Translations under genes and position numbers: made by a program
In this document: positions 36,140-48,764 of the stretch, piece after piece
Numbering within the stretch: the first letter of the stretch is position 1
Layout of the letters: the number at the start of each line of letters is the position of its first letter
The notes under the pieces: model-generated
Seen by the model: only the letters and a program-made list of their open reading frames with translations
Databases searched by the model: none
Told to the model about the DNA's origin: nothing
NCBI GenBank assembly: GCA_018105865.1
Contig: CM030833.1
Span: 11,312,881 to 11,376,880, forward strand
From: Metaphire vulgaris
Taxonomy: Eukaryota; Annelida; Clitellata; Crassiclitellata; Megascolecidae
Length of the DNA: 64,000 nt
Reading direction: 5' to 3'

Positions 36140-36640
36140 GCGAACCTTTGCCTTTAACTTAACTCTGGACAAACGTTTAAGCAAAATAAACAACTTGACT
36201 GATTATCTAGACTGATAGGCTAATATTCAAACCAAATCTAATACTTTAAAAGTTAAGCATATAGGGATGATAAGCACATAGCCTACTGTATCCAATAAAT
36301 CCAGAAAATGATTCTGATAAATTCTGACGATAACCGCAGATATGTCTACAGTTTTGAGCCACAGCCAGAAACTGGCTGACCGACAAGTCAGACATTTGCC
36401 CCCAATTAACCGATAAGGCGAATACAATACATTGGAATAATAATTACAGATGGTGTCATTTCACCTTAACTAATTAATTTAATAGCTCTAACACTGCAAA
36501 ACGCCTGTCGAAATATGTACAGCTTCTACCCTTGGACGTCCACATAAATTTTTCCGTGGGGTGCAGAACAGGGTCATTTGACGAAAGAAGCAAAAGCACT
36601 GTACAGCGGCTTTCAAGATTCATTGGACTACTGTAATTAC
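36140..36640. other. Gene-free spacer
   Basis: No supported feature. Confidence 0.4.
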
Positions 36641-36649
36641 AGTATAAAT

Positions 36650-36770
36650 TATTTAGCGCGGCAAGAAAAGTCATCGGATTCTTATACAGATTCATATATT
36701 AGCTTAGTGCTATAGGTAATTATTTTGTAATTTTACTTTTTCCATAACTTCGCAATTTTTCCAGGGATGA
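36650..36770. repeat. Dispersed repeat shared with 53095-53210
   Basis: TTAGCGC, AAGAAA, TCGGATTCTTATA, ATTCATAT, AGTAC/GCTATAGGT and TTACTTTTTCCATAAC occur in the same order in both places. Confidence 0.75.
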
Positions 36771-36892
36771 AATTTCACCCCTCCGGAAGCCCATGTTTCT
36801 ACCAGCAGATAACGGTGATGGTAAATTTTATAAGTACTAAGTTGACTTAGTTAGGTACACTTTATTTTCCTTCATTGCTTGGCAGTGGCGGT

Positions 36893-37171
36893 TCCAACAT
36901 GTTGATGACTGGTGATTACAGCCTCTCACCGGGGTGCAGGACGACCTTTTTTACTTGTCAACCTACATGTATTTTCCGGTGAGTTTTAAAAAAATAGTGA
37001 AAAATACTGCGAATGATCTTTTTTGTTTGTCGGTTCTTTTTGGCAACTAACATTTAGTGGGCAAAACACTAATAATGACCTTTTTCTCTTTTTTCTTCTT
37101 CACTTTGCACCCTCCACCAACTTCCTATAAATTTTTTCATCCCCCACTCAGAATTCCTGGAACCGCCACTG
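36893..37171. mobile_element. MITE, CAGTGGCGGTTCC subfamily
   Basis: CAGTGGCGGTTCCA at the left and GGAACCGCCACTG at the right. No duplication is recognisable in the flanks (TTGCTTGG against GTATGGTA). The interior has CCTTTTTTACTTGTCAA-type motifs. Confidence 0.72.
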
Positions 37172-37179
37172 GTATGGTA

Positions 37180-38300
37180 CAAGATTTGTGGCATATCCTC
37201 ACTCCAGAACAAGTAATTTAATTGAGTGAATGACTGCTGAAGACAGACTTTGCCTATGCACTTGATTAGGCATATGCCTCAACTATACTGTATGAATAAT
37301 TAATTAACTAATCAACGGTGTATATGGACTATAGAGGAACGTTTAGGCCAATACGGTTGGCGCATGTTAATTGGCCAAACGATTTGCTGCTGCTGCTCAG
37401 TATGATCCTGTTGCATAATTTTACACACACTTAGGATGACTACTATATAATAAAAACGACTATTATAATAAATTATATATTATATAATATATTATAGGCC
37501 TACTAATTACAACCAGAGTGGTTGGCCTATAAGTTGGTTAAATGAGTTAATGGCAGCATGAAGCAGTGACTAGGAAGTTCCCATTCCTACAAATACCATG
37601 CAGCTGGTTAGTAATTAAAACGACAGTAGTTATTAAATATTGGCTGTTACACTATAATCACTGACTCCAGTTCTGCACATCAGAGAACGTTCGATTGACG
37701 AGATTCGAGTTTACGTTAAAATCTCTGACTAAAATTTAGACTTTAAGCACAAACCGATGCTTGACTTTCGATCGAACACCAAAGAATCAGATTGTCAAGG
37801 TCACAGATGGACTGTGAGGGTCGCGCAGATGTTAGGACGCATGAATTTCGATAGCGTTTGAGTTCTCCGCCGACTGCCATAATTTCCACGACAAGCCAAT
37901 CGACCGAAAGTGGGGCTAATTTAACGATAACCTGAGGATCCACCCTCCGTTTCCTGCGATTATGGCAAACCATTTCCACTTTCACACAATAATCGTCACC
38001 GCCAGCATATTAACAGCCAACCCCTCCCCCAACCCACGCCGATAATGACCTCGCAGCAAACGGTAACGATGAAACTCTGCATGCAGTATTTCACGCAGTC
38101 GATTGGAAAAGGGTAATTTGGGACCAATTTCTGACGGTTCCCCCTAGTTGGGTGCTTTCGACTAACTTCTCTTCCAAACTAAATTGGAGTCTGATTGCAA
38201 ATTTTCCCAGTGTTCTCATTCGAAGAGAAAGAGATCCTTTCCGAACGTTTAGTTCTTATGGAGAACAAGAAGTCAAACCATGCAACAATCAGAGTAACAC
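37180..38300. other. Gene-free spacer
   Basis: No supported feature. Confidence 0.4.
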
Positions 38301-38308
38301 AATTTCCT

Positions 38309-38487
<179 letters not shown>

Positions 38488-38704
38488 AGGCCTATTTGTC
38501 TCATCATTTACGATGTATTTACCTCTGACTAATACCCATACAATAGCGACATCATGAGGCACACATCTACACGTTGTACCTCTGCAAAATTCGATTAGGC
38601 TTATCCACAATATACTGGCACCCGTTTGTCCAGCCTCATATCCTCGACTTGACCTGGATCTTTAATGATTTGGATTTTCGTTAGCCATCGGCTGATGCTC
38701 CTGT

Positions 38705-38755
38705 GCATTATGAAGTGGCGCTATAGAAGTTTAAGATTACATTAGATTAGGCCTA
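38705..38755 (+). mobile_element. LINE 3'-tail remnant
   Basis: AAGTGGCGCTATAGAAGTTT then AGATTACATTAGATTA, a tail with its terminal short repeat. Confidence 0.6.
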
Positions 38756-38999
38756 ACAGGGTTTCGTCCAGTTTTCTCTCAGAAGAACACTCCATGACAT
38801 TCCGCTAAAACTACACTTAAAAATGGATACGCGGACGATTGACCAGAGGACGATTGACTACACTGAGATTTTGGATATTCCCAGCGGACTCCAACGGACA
38901 CTGTCCGCACCCACTAGGGACACTATCATACTGTAGATAGGGTTAGGTCAGGCGCTTATTTATAGAGGTCCTGGTTAGGTTTAAGGTTAGGGCTATATG

Positions 39000-39185
39000 C
39001 AGTGGCGGCTCCACCGGGGGGGCCAGGGGGCCCGTGCCCCTATTGAGTGCCTGGCCCCCCAGTGGCCCCCCAGTTGGGACCCTTTACTTAATGCTACATA
39101 CATTAAACAAAAAATGGTTGGCCCCCATGATTAGAAGTTGCCACCCCAACAGCCCCCCACTTGCCAAATCCTAGAGCCGCCACTG
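39000..39185. mobile_element. hAT-type MITE, CAGTGGCGGCTCCA family, 186-bp copy
   Basis: TIR CAGTGGCGGCTC at the left; GAGCCGCCACTG at the right. GCTATATG and GTTATATG flank it, 7 of 8 matching. Confidence 0.88.
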
Positions 39186-39320
39186 GTTATATGTTGGGCT
39201 ATGGTTATACACAAAGTACAATGGCCAAGACTTGGGGTGAAGCCTGTCTATTGCTCAAGGGATACTATACATACCCTCTAGGGATAATATTTTCTTAATG
39301 TGCTTTGCTATGGTCAAACG

Positions 39321-39760
39321 GGTGACCGGAAGATTCGGTTCCGGAAGATTCGGGACGGAAAATTCGGTACCGGAACATTGGGAACGGTACTTTCAGGATG
39401 GCAAATTCGGTTACATGTGTTAGGCACTGGATCTACCTCTTCCACTCCACCTCCTTCCCTCCCCAATTCCAGGGTTCCTCTGGCTTTGGGTGATGTCTAT
39501 ACTTATGTATATGCCCCTATATATTTAGGTAGAATATTTAAGTAGACTTTAGATAGGTATACTATTCATAATTATTTAAATTTTACTGATTTATACAGTT
39601 TTAGGATTAGGATTAGGGTTAGGGTTAGAATTAGGGTTATGGCTACTGATTTGTATGTCAAACATGTACCGATTTACCCGGTACCGAATTATCCGGTACC
39701 TAATCTTCCACAAGTAAAATTTTGGTGCCGAATTCTCCGGTACCGAATGTTCCGGGAACC
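39321..39760. mobile_element. GGTACC-rich TIR element, 9-bp duplication, copy 2 (inverted)
   Basis: Starts GGTGACCGGAAGATTCGG, ends TTCCGGGAACC; perfect 9-bp duplication GGTCAAACG at 39312-39320 and 39761-39769. It carries TTAGGATTAGGGTTAGGG-type telomere-like hexamers at 39600-39640. Opposite orientation to 29202-29616. Confidence 0.93.
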
Positions 39761-40275
39761 GGTCAAACGTCCTATGGTCAATCATCCTGGAATCCTTTAA
39801 TGAGGGTTTGTTACAAATCGCCTTCAATAATCTCTGTTTCACTCTCTGCGAAATTTACTGCATGCTGCGCTATACAAATTCATGCAGAGGTCTATGATGT
39901 CGAACGTTTTTATTCTTGCTTTCTCATGTCGCTCGCAGTTCGCAGAAAGTCTGCATCGCGATCACGTGACAGAATAAATCATTTACCTCGGCTCTTGATC
40001 CAGGCGTTTAACCCTGACGGCAGCGAACGAAACTGTCCCTCGCGTCCTCTCCCCCTCCTGTTCTGCTGAGCTGAGAATTCGATACGAGTTGGACTTTAGA
40101 ACCACCTTTCCATCGCCTAAAAGTTTAGTCAGCGCCTCGTAGGCTGTGCCGAGTTAAAAGGATTCAACACACAGTAAATTATCACACAGCAACGGCTTTA
40201 AATGAAACTTTAACTGCTAGCATTAAATAATCGTATGACTGCGATTTTGAATTTATTCATTCTTCCGTAATCTTT

Positions 40276-40635
<360 letters not shown>

Positions 40636-40639
40636 TACT

Positions 40640-41015
40640 ATTACATCTGTCAGAACTACTCCATCCTATTCGTCTTATCCCTGGTCGCCCATGTCTTCAG
40701 TCCACAAATCAATTCCTCAGCGGGCTTCAAGCATAAACCTCCTCATTCCTGAAAGGAGGTTTTTCAGTCAGTCAGTCCTATCCTCTGGAATGCTCTTAAA
40801 AGTTAACCGCAGTATACAGTAGGCAATTTAGCAACTGATGATTCTATGGTCTTCTGTTTGAAACGACTAAAAACTCATCTCTATGTCAGACGCACATCGT
40901 CTTTTGACGGACGAGTCTATTAATAAACCTATAAAACAGTATGTGATTCTTCTTCTTAGATTTTTTTAACTTATAAGAAGCGCTATAGGCCTACTACGCA
41001 AAATTCTATTACATT
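40640..41015 (+). mobile_element. Decayed L2/CR1-like LINE 3' end
   Basis: Frameshifted readings give RT C-terminal fragments (for instance RLKTHLYVR then TSSF), followed by a tail with GAAGCGCTATAGGCC and ATTCTATTACATTA. Confidence 0.6.
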
Positions 41016-41019
41016 AGGC

Positions 41020-41700
41020 CAGACCCGTCTTTAAATGCTGGAAATATGACACTGTACCAGCCTACCAGGGCCCCGCGCTCCAGACTTTTTACGTTTTAAG
41101 ACATTTAAGTTTTTAACGTTATTTTTACCTTAGTTTTGTTTCAATTTATTTCCTTACATTTTTACACTAGTAAAAAGTTGTAGCAGTTGCAGTTGTAGAG
41201 TTAACGATATTGCATTCCAGGCGTCCAGATGTGAATATTTATTGTTTTATAAGTAGAGAAAATCATTATTAGAGACCACATTACAGACCAGTAAACCTGA
41301 AGCATAAGCCATCTGATGAGTATTTTAGTTTTGTCTTAATTAGTACTAACCTACAGTAGCACTACTAGCACAAACAAGATAACACGCAGTAGCGTTACAA
41401 ATTCGTCTACTACAAACTTAAAAGACAAAAACTCACACTTCTACAAGAATTCCAGCGGCTGACATAGCCTAACAACTATCGCAGTGAAGGAAACGACCAA
41501 CTGTACAGTCGAAGAGGAGAGGAAAGGAAAATCCATCACAAGCATGAAAATTATGAACGACGGAATGAATGAATAATCAACTTACTGAATAAATGAGTGA
41601 ATGAATGAATAGATGGTTGGACAAATGAATGAATGAATGAATGAATGAACGACGAACGAACGAATGAATTTTGATTAACTATATCTTACACAAATTGCAT
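41020..41700. other. Spacer 3' of the PDZ gene
   Basis: No gene seen. A degenerate (GAAT)n tract lies at 41577-41668. Confidence 0.45.
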
Positions 41701-41709
41701 CTAATAGTT

Positions 41710-41715
41710 TTTATT
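41710..41715 (-). promoter_or_regulatory. Candidate polyadenylation signal of the PDZ gene
   Basis: TTTATT on the plus strand reads AATAAA on the coding strand, about 130 bases after the stop. Confidence 0.45.
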
Positions 41716-41841
41716 CTATTAAAAACTGCAATTTAAAAGGGAAAAATTAATAGCACAGATAGGGATCTTCGGTTTCTAATCTAAATTCCGACGAAGTCTT
41801 GGATGTGATCTTTCTCTTGTCTTCTTCTGTTTTGTGCTTTG

Positions 41842-41954
41842 TCATTTAAAATTCCTCGTTCCCACTTGAAAGCGAACAGGACGATAACCGGTGCTGGTGA
41901 CCGCTGCTGTCGCCTGGCGAATGAAACACGAACTGTCCACCGCAGGCACGAAAC
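41842..41954 (-). CDS. PDZ protein exon 6 (C-terminus)
   Basis: Acceptor TTCGCTAG; two bases complete the Gly codon split by exon 5. It encodes FVPAVDSSCFIRQA and STGYRPVRF, then a TGA at 41842-41844. The phase match and protein-like sequence support it as the last coding exon. Confidence 0.6.
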
Positions 41955-44330
41955 CTAGCGAATAACAGAAAATACGTAATAATAATAATAACGGATCTTT
42001 CAATCGACCCTACAACAGACATCGTCTCTTGACGCACGCTTCTATAAATAAACTTACGAAGCAAACTGTCAGAAGACTCATTCAAGGCTAGCGCCGGAAT
42101 GTAACGCTGTTGTCAGTTTGATTAGCAGCGTAAGAACGTATTGAGAATTTCTCTAGAGGTGGTTTCTCTACAGATTCGTGTCATGAAGACCTAATCGGGG
42201 TTAATATTGATCCGTCAACTTCCACACCTTTAACGCGATGTCGAGCATGGCGTTGTTGCTTAGTGGAGGTAGGGGCGGGGGGAAGGATAGGACATGACAT
42301 TAGGGAACTTATTTACCACCTTATTTCTCTGTAGCCATGTACTAAAAAAACTAAGGATTAGGCATACACACAATATTATTTCTTACTAGGCATATATAAA
42401 TATAAAAAGATCTACCACAAACTCTTCAATATGATCTGCAAAAGAGATTCTAGTATGTGCAAAGGAAAACGTCACCTTGTGCAGGCGGATACGAGTCCTG
42501 TTGATAAGCACTTGATCCCAAACTTTCGACACCTTTGTAAGAAGACTGTCTCTCGCCAAAACTGTGACCTTGACTTTTCATCTCTACCCTTCCAGTCTGG
42601 TTGAGCGTCGACCCTGTGCCCAGAGAGACGTTTTCCGTGTCAAACGGGAGGTATTCTCTGTGTTGATGATGATGATGATGATGACGGTGGTACCCCTGCA
42701 GATGCTCAAACGCCGGTTCGACGGTTCCGTATTCGATGGCCGAATCCCACGGGGTTATCTTTGCCCTCGGCAGATCGATCATGCTCTTCAGTCGATTCAC
42801 GGGCAACAGGTGCTCAGACAGCACATCACGTGATTCCTGGACAACAGGTGGTTGTGGCGGAGGAGGAGGAGGGATTCTTGCTATGGTTTCGGTGACGTAG
42901 TTCGATTTCAATGTCTGTGGCACGTATTTTTCTTTTGACTCTTGTTGAAACGAAGGAGGTTCGGTTACACGTACCAGGCCTTTGGTTTCCGGGGCGGAAC
43001 TCCTATCCGCCTGATCGCGGCGTTTGGCGAACAGCCTCCCTCCGCGACCCTTCTCCTCGCGCAGTTCGGCTGCCAGCATGGAACAGACGTCGAACGGGAT
43101 GACGTCATGCAGTGACTTGTCGCCATAGAGACGCAACTTTTCCACCTGTACGGGACTAAGAAGACTCGAATTCGGCTCTGGCGCGGGTGGGGTGATGATC
43201 AGCGGGTGTAGGGCGAGGTTCTTGGGGTCGATGATCCATTTTGAAGACTGTTCTTTCTTTTCAAAAACATCCTTTGTCCTTTTGCGTTCTTGTTGACCGG
43301 TGACGTCAGCAGAATCGCCACCTTGCGAGCCATTTTGATCTGTTCCTCTATTGTCGGGTATTTGTGTTCCGGGTCCTCGTAAAACGATGAGTCAGCATAA
43401 AGTCTCTCTACAAAAACATTGTCGAATTACTTTCAAGATTATTCACGCAAAGCTATTTTAAATTCTTAACGCATCTTATAAATTAAATAAATTCAGTTTA
43501 AATGAAACTGGGCGAAAAGGAAGCACAGATAGAGAGGCAACATTCTGAAGGCCTACAGTAAGTTAACTTCAGAAGCAACTATAGGATAAGATTGCAACAC
43601 GTATTTGTCCTTCAGTTGAAATATTCCGCAATCGCAGCTGACCATAATATCAGTGCTTTCTCGCCGGAATCCCATGTGCTACCGTTTATGCCGTGACTCT
43701 TCCATGCTCGCTTCGGAGTAGAGTTGATGCAGGATTCCTTTGTAACAGCATTTTAAACATATTGCAAAGTAGAAAGCAGGAGTTTGGGCAGACCAAGATA
43801 AAGTGAATTGCAGTAATCTAACCTACTAGCTGCTACTAACGTACATACATACATACATACATACAATGTCGTACATACATATATATACATATATATATAT
43901 ATATAGGCTAGGCTACATACATACATAAATACATACATACATAAATACATACATATATATACATACATACATGCACAGACACATACATACATACATACAT
44001 ACATACATAGATGCATGCATATATATACATACACATACATTTTGCATGCATACATACATACCTATATACATGCACAATTGCACATGCACATATACTTACA
44101 CGCATACATACTCGCATGCACACATACATCGGGCTTACATAGGCCTACATACATACATACATGCATGCATACATACATACATGAATGCATACATAATTTA
44201 CATACATATATGCATGCATACACAGACATACATTTTGCACACGAACATACATACACACACACATATATATATATAAAAATATTTTTAATATCTTAATTTT
44301 TTTCATTTTTTCATGTCCTTCGGAGGGCTA

Positions 44331-44395
<65 letters not shown>

Positions 44396-46592
44396 CTAGA
44401 AAGAAGAGCAAGAGCATTAAGTCGATGTCCAAACTTATAAGATCGAAAGTGAAAACGAAAGCGAAATTTAAGAACAAACGTAGTTTTAAAATATTGACGA
44501 ACTTTTTCCAGTACACGAAACGTCAGGCGCTACGTCCGCGTCACTTCCGCTTCCGGCCACCAGAGCGCTTCCGTCAGTAACGACTCTTCGCAGGAACAGT
44601 GACGTCACTGCTGGCGACGTGCTGCCATCTTGCGGCGCTCCTCGAGGTTCTTCTAAACGATCCTGCAAGCGATGACTTCCGCCGAGTCCTTCGTCCAACG
44701 CGTCCTCTGGTGGCTGAGTTGGTTGCCATCTGCGTCGACCTTGGACACGCTCGTTGTCCGGTTGCCAAGCTGACGGTTCTTTGCTTTCGGTTTCCTTGAC
44801 AACGGTCGGCTGCGGCGGTTGCCATGTCGGCGGTTGCTTGGCTTCGTTATTCGTCTCCTGACGCCAGCGAAACGGCTGGTCTACGGCATCGGTTGCCTTG
44901 GCGACACGAGAATCAGTCGTTGTCGGCCGCGGTGGTTGCCAAGTAACCGGTGTCGGCTGGTTGCCGTGACTACTCGGTTGCCAACGTGCAGGCGCTTGCG
45001 AATCCTCCGTTCTATCGACTCTATTCGAGTCGCCTTTAGGTTGCCAAGGTAGCGGCTTTTTGTGACTTTGAGAATCGTCGCCGGGCAGTTTCTCGACCTC
45101 GGTTGTCTTTGATGACCAGATGACGACTTCGTGGACGAAGGCGTCGGAGCGTCGACTCGATTCGGGTCTCGGCGCTTCTTCGGGCCCTGCGGTCGCTGCT
45201 TCGCCGATGATCTGGGAGGATCCGGACGGTTGCCACCTGTCCGGTTTGGCCCTGGCAGTAAAGGAAGGCGGCTTCGGAAGTAGGATGGAAGGTGGAGTGA
45301 ATTCTTTCACTTTTGGAATCGAACCGTTGACGTCTCCGTTCCATTCTGCATTTTCCAGTTGGCTTTCTGGTACTAAAACACGTATTGGTACTGATACTAA
45401 AACAGCCCACGTGTACAGTATTTCAACGCACGGACGCTGTCAAATGTAACGGCATGGACTCCAAAACACGTCTCAGTTCGAAGATATACTTATTCATCTC
45501 GTCTTCTAAGATTTTCGCGAGTAATAGTGGTGACGATTATGATGATAACGACGAAAACACAAATTGGACGATAGGCCCCTATATTACTTGACTACAAGTT
45601 CTTTCTATAAACTTTTTTAAAAAAATCGATAGACTTCATCAAACGGAAAAATTTCGATAAAGATTGACAAATTATTGCTTACCGTCTGAAATTTTTGGTG
45701 CCCATTTCACTTCAGGTCTTCCGGCTTTTTCACCTGGCTGCCATCTTCTACCTCCCCCTCCTCCTCCTCCACCTCTCCCACTCTTTTCCGTCTTATCCGG
45801 TTGGAGTTTGGATTCGAATCCTCCCGTCCCGAATTTCTGCACCGGATTCCTGTCCTCCGTTTTCCGTCGATCCCGTCTTGTAGCTCCGCGTCACTCGAAG
45901 TCAGTGGTGACGTCAGGCGACGCTGATGACGCGAGTCAAGCGACGTCACGTGGTGACGAAAGAGCTCGGTGGTCGACTGCCGTGGATGAAGGTGAGTTGT
46001 GGAGGAGAATTCCGGGTCAGAGAGAAACGGAGAGAAGGTCGGGGATCGAGATGCTGCCGGCTGGCTGCTGATGCTGGCGAAATGATGGTACTGATGATGT
46101 CTCGTGCTCTAAAACTTGGGTTGTCGGAGACCTGAAGAGTCGGCGCAAAACAGTTAAAAGTTGGCGCTAAATAATTATTCAGTGACCTCATACTATGTTC
46201 TATTAATAGCATTTTGATAGGTAATACACTTTTGTAAATATGAGCGAGCAAAATGGTCTATTGTCAAAATGGGCAATTGTCAATTGCCGTTATACAATAG
46301 CGTGCACGAAAGAGTGGGGGCGGTGGGGGCGGTGGCCCGTGCGCCGACCAGATGGGGCGCCAAAACTGACTCGGTTATGACTACCTGACAATACCTGTAT
46401 TAAAACTTAACGATTTCGGAATTTTCTTCTCTCGTCATTCTCAAATCGTCATTCTCAAAACGCAAGTGCTTGTCCACTGACCCAATGCGTCACGATGCGC
46501 ACAATATTTCTGCAGAGTTAAGATTTCACCTGCGGGGTGAATCCAGTTCGAGAATCGCGAAGACAGGTCACTGAGGCTGACCGAGCATGCGC

Positions 46593-46670
<78 letters not shown>

Positions 46671-48367
46671 CTCCGGAAACCGTTACTGACCTGAACAGCT
46701 GAAGGCTGAGATCTCGCGAGAAGTCGACGAGATCAGAGGCCGTCTGTAAGGTCATGACGTCACACCGACTGTCGTTGATTGACAGGACGACGTCGCCGAC
46801 ACGCACACCGGCCGTTCGGGCCTTGCTCTTCTTGTGCAGCTGAAGAAGACGACACGAAGGCAAACATTACGACAACAGCGCATTGCTTCTCGAGGCTCGC
46901 TGCAGTTTCCCAGAGATTTTCCTACACCTCAGCGGGTGGTTATACCCCCGGTTTGTGACAGACACTCTCCTGCCCCTATACTCCTTCCCAGAGGTGGTGT
47001 TGGCTATCACCCAAACCAGACTGATGCTAAAACTATTCATTGAAAATTTTATAATGTAGTCCATTTTCAGATTGACTCATGTAGTCATGGTCAACGTCAT
47101 CTTACTGGAGTCGTTTTGATATTCACCATTCATTTTCGTGATTATCTTTGGAAGTTTTAGAATTTCGATGATTCGACGGAACCGCACACTGCACTGTTGT
47201 CTTTCATTCATATCTATATTCTATGGCACATCCGCTTGATTTTTCAGAGCAATTCTATGTTTGATGTTGTTACGGTAACATGCAGTGTGCTTAAACGATG
47301 TTTCATATACACTGACTGTAGGCATGTTTCCAGGGGGAAATTCACTTCTGGAAATTGAAACTTGAGCCACTATAACTGACTCCACAGAAATTAGAATGGA
47401 CCTTATGAAAAAAACGGAAGAGACGACAACGGAAATCGATCGTTGTTGGCTAGTGTTTTCCTTTTTTCCGGGGCCAAGTATCGAACCCATAACCTGCCAC
47501 CTCCCCTCGTCCAATTTTATTCCCCCAGGTGCAGTGAGTCTAGATCAGGGGTGGCCAACCTTTTGCAAAAAGCGGGCCATTATAAACTTTGATGAGCGTG
47601 CGGAGGGCAGCATTGTTTGGCGTCTTTTGCAGATCATTGTTTTCAGCAGCAGCAGCAGCAGTAGTAGGCTTACAGTTACCGCTGTCACGTAACGGCAGTA
47701 GGCCTAACTGTAACAGACTAATAACAGTTACAATTAAACAGCAGTTTAAACTAACTGTTGCTCTTTCACTAAATTTGACATTGGAACTAAAAGTCTTATA
47801 CTCATAACTCAATATTGTATGCATAAATAGAACCAATAAAATTTATTTGGGAAGATGACCCGAGGGCCGCCGGTTGGCCACCCCTGGTCTAGATGAAGCA
47901 CTGGACATTGACTGAAATTCAAAGTCAAGAGAAGAGACCAGTCGTTTAATACCGGTTTTTTCTCGTTCGATCATGCTGCTTTGTTTATTCTTTGGAGATG
48001 GGAAAGGGGCGGAGATCCTGATGCGATGGGGGACAACTGAACTCAAAGTCGAAGAAATCGATCATTTAGTGACCCCACTGGGGCATCTATAATGACCGAA
48101 CGCCTACTATATGATGTTCTTAGCATCCAAGATAAGACATTCATTTTTAGAGCCGTGAACAGACATTCACACCAAGCATGAGACTGTGTGTTGCTGCTTA
48201 TCTATAGGGTGAAATAACAGCCGCTACGTACATTGATATGCTATTTTCGAATCACTCACCTTAGCAACGACCAGGGGCTCCCATCGCGAACTTCTGCCTC
48301 CCAGTCGCAGACCGAACGGCCCGCCCCCAGTCAGTCTCACCCATATTTCTTCTCCTTCGTTGTGCAT
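41842..48367 (-). CDS. Synaptopodin-2-like PDZ cytoskeletal protein (six exons)
   Basis: Likely an actin- or Z-disc-associated scaffold. Exons on the minus strand: 48367-48260, 46839-46691, 45849-45683, 45372 to about 44545, 43407-42476, 41954-41842; every junction is phase-compatible. The first two exons form one PDZ domain with a GGGPFGLRLGG carboxylate-binding loop and GVRVGDVVLSIN. Next come a Gly-rich linker and a region with eight W-Q-P tripeptides. Exon 5 has two short blocks I associate with synaptopodin-2/myopodin-type proteins: a Met-Ala-Arg-Lys-Val-Ala helix ending in a KGQRMF basic patch, and GRGGRLFAKRR. Exon 5 also has Pro6 and His-rich stretches, and exon 6 ends with STGYRPVRF. 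The ATG at 48367 follows an in-frame TGA 18 bases upstream. A single-base frameshift appears at 43263-43267. A TTTATT at 41710-41715 (AATAAA on the coding strand) lies about 130 bases past the stop. PDLIM/Zasp-type proteins are the main alternative, but no LIM domain is seen. Confidence 0.65.
42476..43407 (-). CDS. PDZ protein exon 5 (conserved MARKVA and FAKRR blocks)
   Basis: Acceptor TTTTTGTAG; donor GTGACG after CAA G. It begins RLYADSSFYEDPEHKYP, then a helix with MARKVA and a basic KGQRMF patch. A T5 run then forces a one-base shift to reach the rest of the exon (SSKWIIDPKNLALHP, EKLRLYGDKSLHDVIPFDV, GRGGRLFAKRR). Further on are Pro6 and a His-rich stretch encoded by an ATC-type repeat at 42662-42685. 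Confidence 0.62.
43680..43835 (-). mobile_element. LINE reverse-transcriptase fragment in the PDZ gene region
   Basis: The minus strand reads TLVAASRLDYCNSLYLGLPK, the conserved SRLDYCNSLL-GLP block of CR1/L2 RTs, then breaks. It lies in the intron before exon 5. Confidence 0.75.
43839..44275. repeat. (CATA)n-rich satellite tract
   Basis: About 430 bases of ACAT units with GCATGCAT and TA interruptions, in the same intron. Confidence 0.95.
44333..44391. repeat. (TA)n microsatellite
   Basis: About 29 TA units. Confidence 0.97.
44545..45372 (-). CDS. PDZ protein exon 4 (WQP-repeat region)
   Basis: Starts after TTTTAG at 45373; the first two bases complete a Val codon from exon 3. The disordered, Pro/Ser/Arg-rich segment carries seven W-Q-P tripeptides (RWQPS, PWQPK, RWQPS, TWQPP, TWQPP, AWQPD, RWQPT). 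The 3' end is a guess: the GT at 44544 gives the phase 1 that exon 5 needs. The open frame itself continues to 44486. Confidence 0.6.
45683..45849 (-). CDS. PDZ protein exon 3 (Gly-rich linker, first WQP)
   Basis: Starts after GGACAG and ends at a GTAAGC donor in phase 1. It encodes NPVQKFGTGGFESKLQPDK, a run of seven Gly, RRWQPG and VKWAPK. Joining to exon 2 gives LQLF-R-NPVQ without a break. The acceptor has a poor pyrimidine tract, so the exact 5' edge is less certain. Confidence 0.6.
46595..46665. repeat. (GA)n microsatellite
   Basis: About 35 GA units, 26 bases from the exon 2 donor of the PDZ gene. Confidence 0.97.
46691..46839 (-). CDS. PDZ protein exon 2 (second half of PDZ)
   Basis: Acceptor CTTCTTCAG; donor GTCAGT. 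It encodes KARTAGVRVGDVVLSIN and the helix-strand end DLVDFSRDLSLQLF. It ends two bases into a codon that exon 3 completes as Arg. A (GA)n tract at 46595-46665 lies just inside the following intron. Confidence 0.78.
47546..47886. mobile_element. hAT (Charlie-like) MITE, CAGGGGTGGCCAACC family
   Basis: TIR CAGGGGTGGCCAACC / GGTTGGCCACCCCTG with perfect 8-bp duplication GTCTAGAT at 47538-47545 and 47887-47894. It sits in intron 1 of the PDZ gene. Ends of this type are common in many animals. Confidence 0.93.
48260..48367 (-). CDS. PDZ protein exon 1 (first half of PDZ)
   Basis: Thirty-six codons from ATG to a GTGAGT donor. It encodes the first strand and the GGGPFGLRLGG loop, ending PLVVAK. 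The exon break inside the PDZ core, after the second strand, resembles that of other PDLIM/SYNPO2-class genes as I recall them. Confidence 0.75.
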
Positions 48368-48379
48368 CCTAGTACCTTC

Positions 48380-48713
48380 CCTTCATTACCCCCCAAATGC
48401 ACCCGATCACTCGAGGATCCTCCGATTAGGGTTGAGCGAAGTCGCCCCTCTGTCGCCCTCCACCGACCGCCGTCTGAAACACAGCAGGCGCCTAGAAGAG
48501 AAACATTTTCCATGCGATGGAACTGATCCTCGTTCGCTCTGCCTGTTATCGCTCTCTTTGTTCCGACTCCTTTCGAACCGAAGGAGAACCCCGTCCTTCG
48601 CACGGTCAGACCGGCGCTCCGCAACTGTCTGCCTCCCCTTGTGGGTTGAACGGGCGGGCGGGCGAAGCGGCGAGCGAGGATAGGGGGCGATCACCATTGA
48701 CGGCAGCGGCGGC

Positions 48714-48764
<51 letters not shown>

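Noticed and set aside
36893..37171. 8-bp target duplication for this MITE
   Set aside because: TTGCTTGG and GTATGGTA do not match; only the TIR is claimed.
45120..45449. Plus-strand frame opposite the WQP exon
   Set aside because: Antisense shadow; the minus strand has phase-consistent splice sites and motif repeats.
45707..45949. Minus-strand frame with an acidic EEEEGEVEDG stretch
   Set aside because: Overlaps exon 3 of the PDZ gene in a different frame. Only the chosen frame joins exons 2 and 4 in phase and contains WQP.
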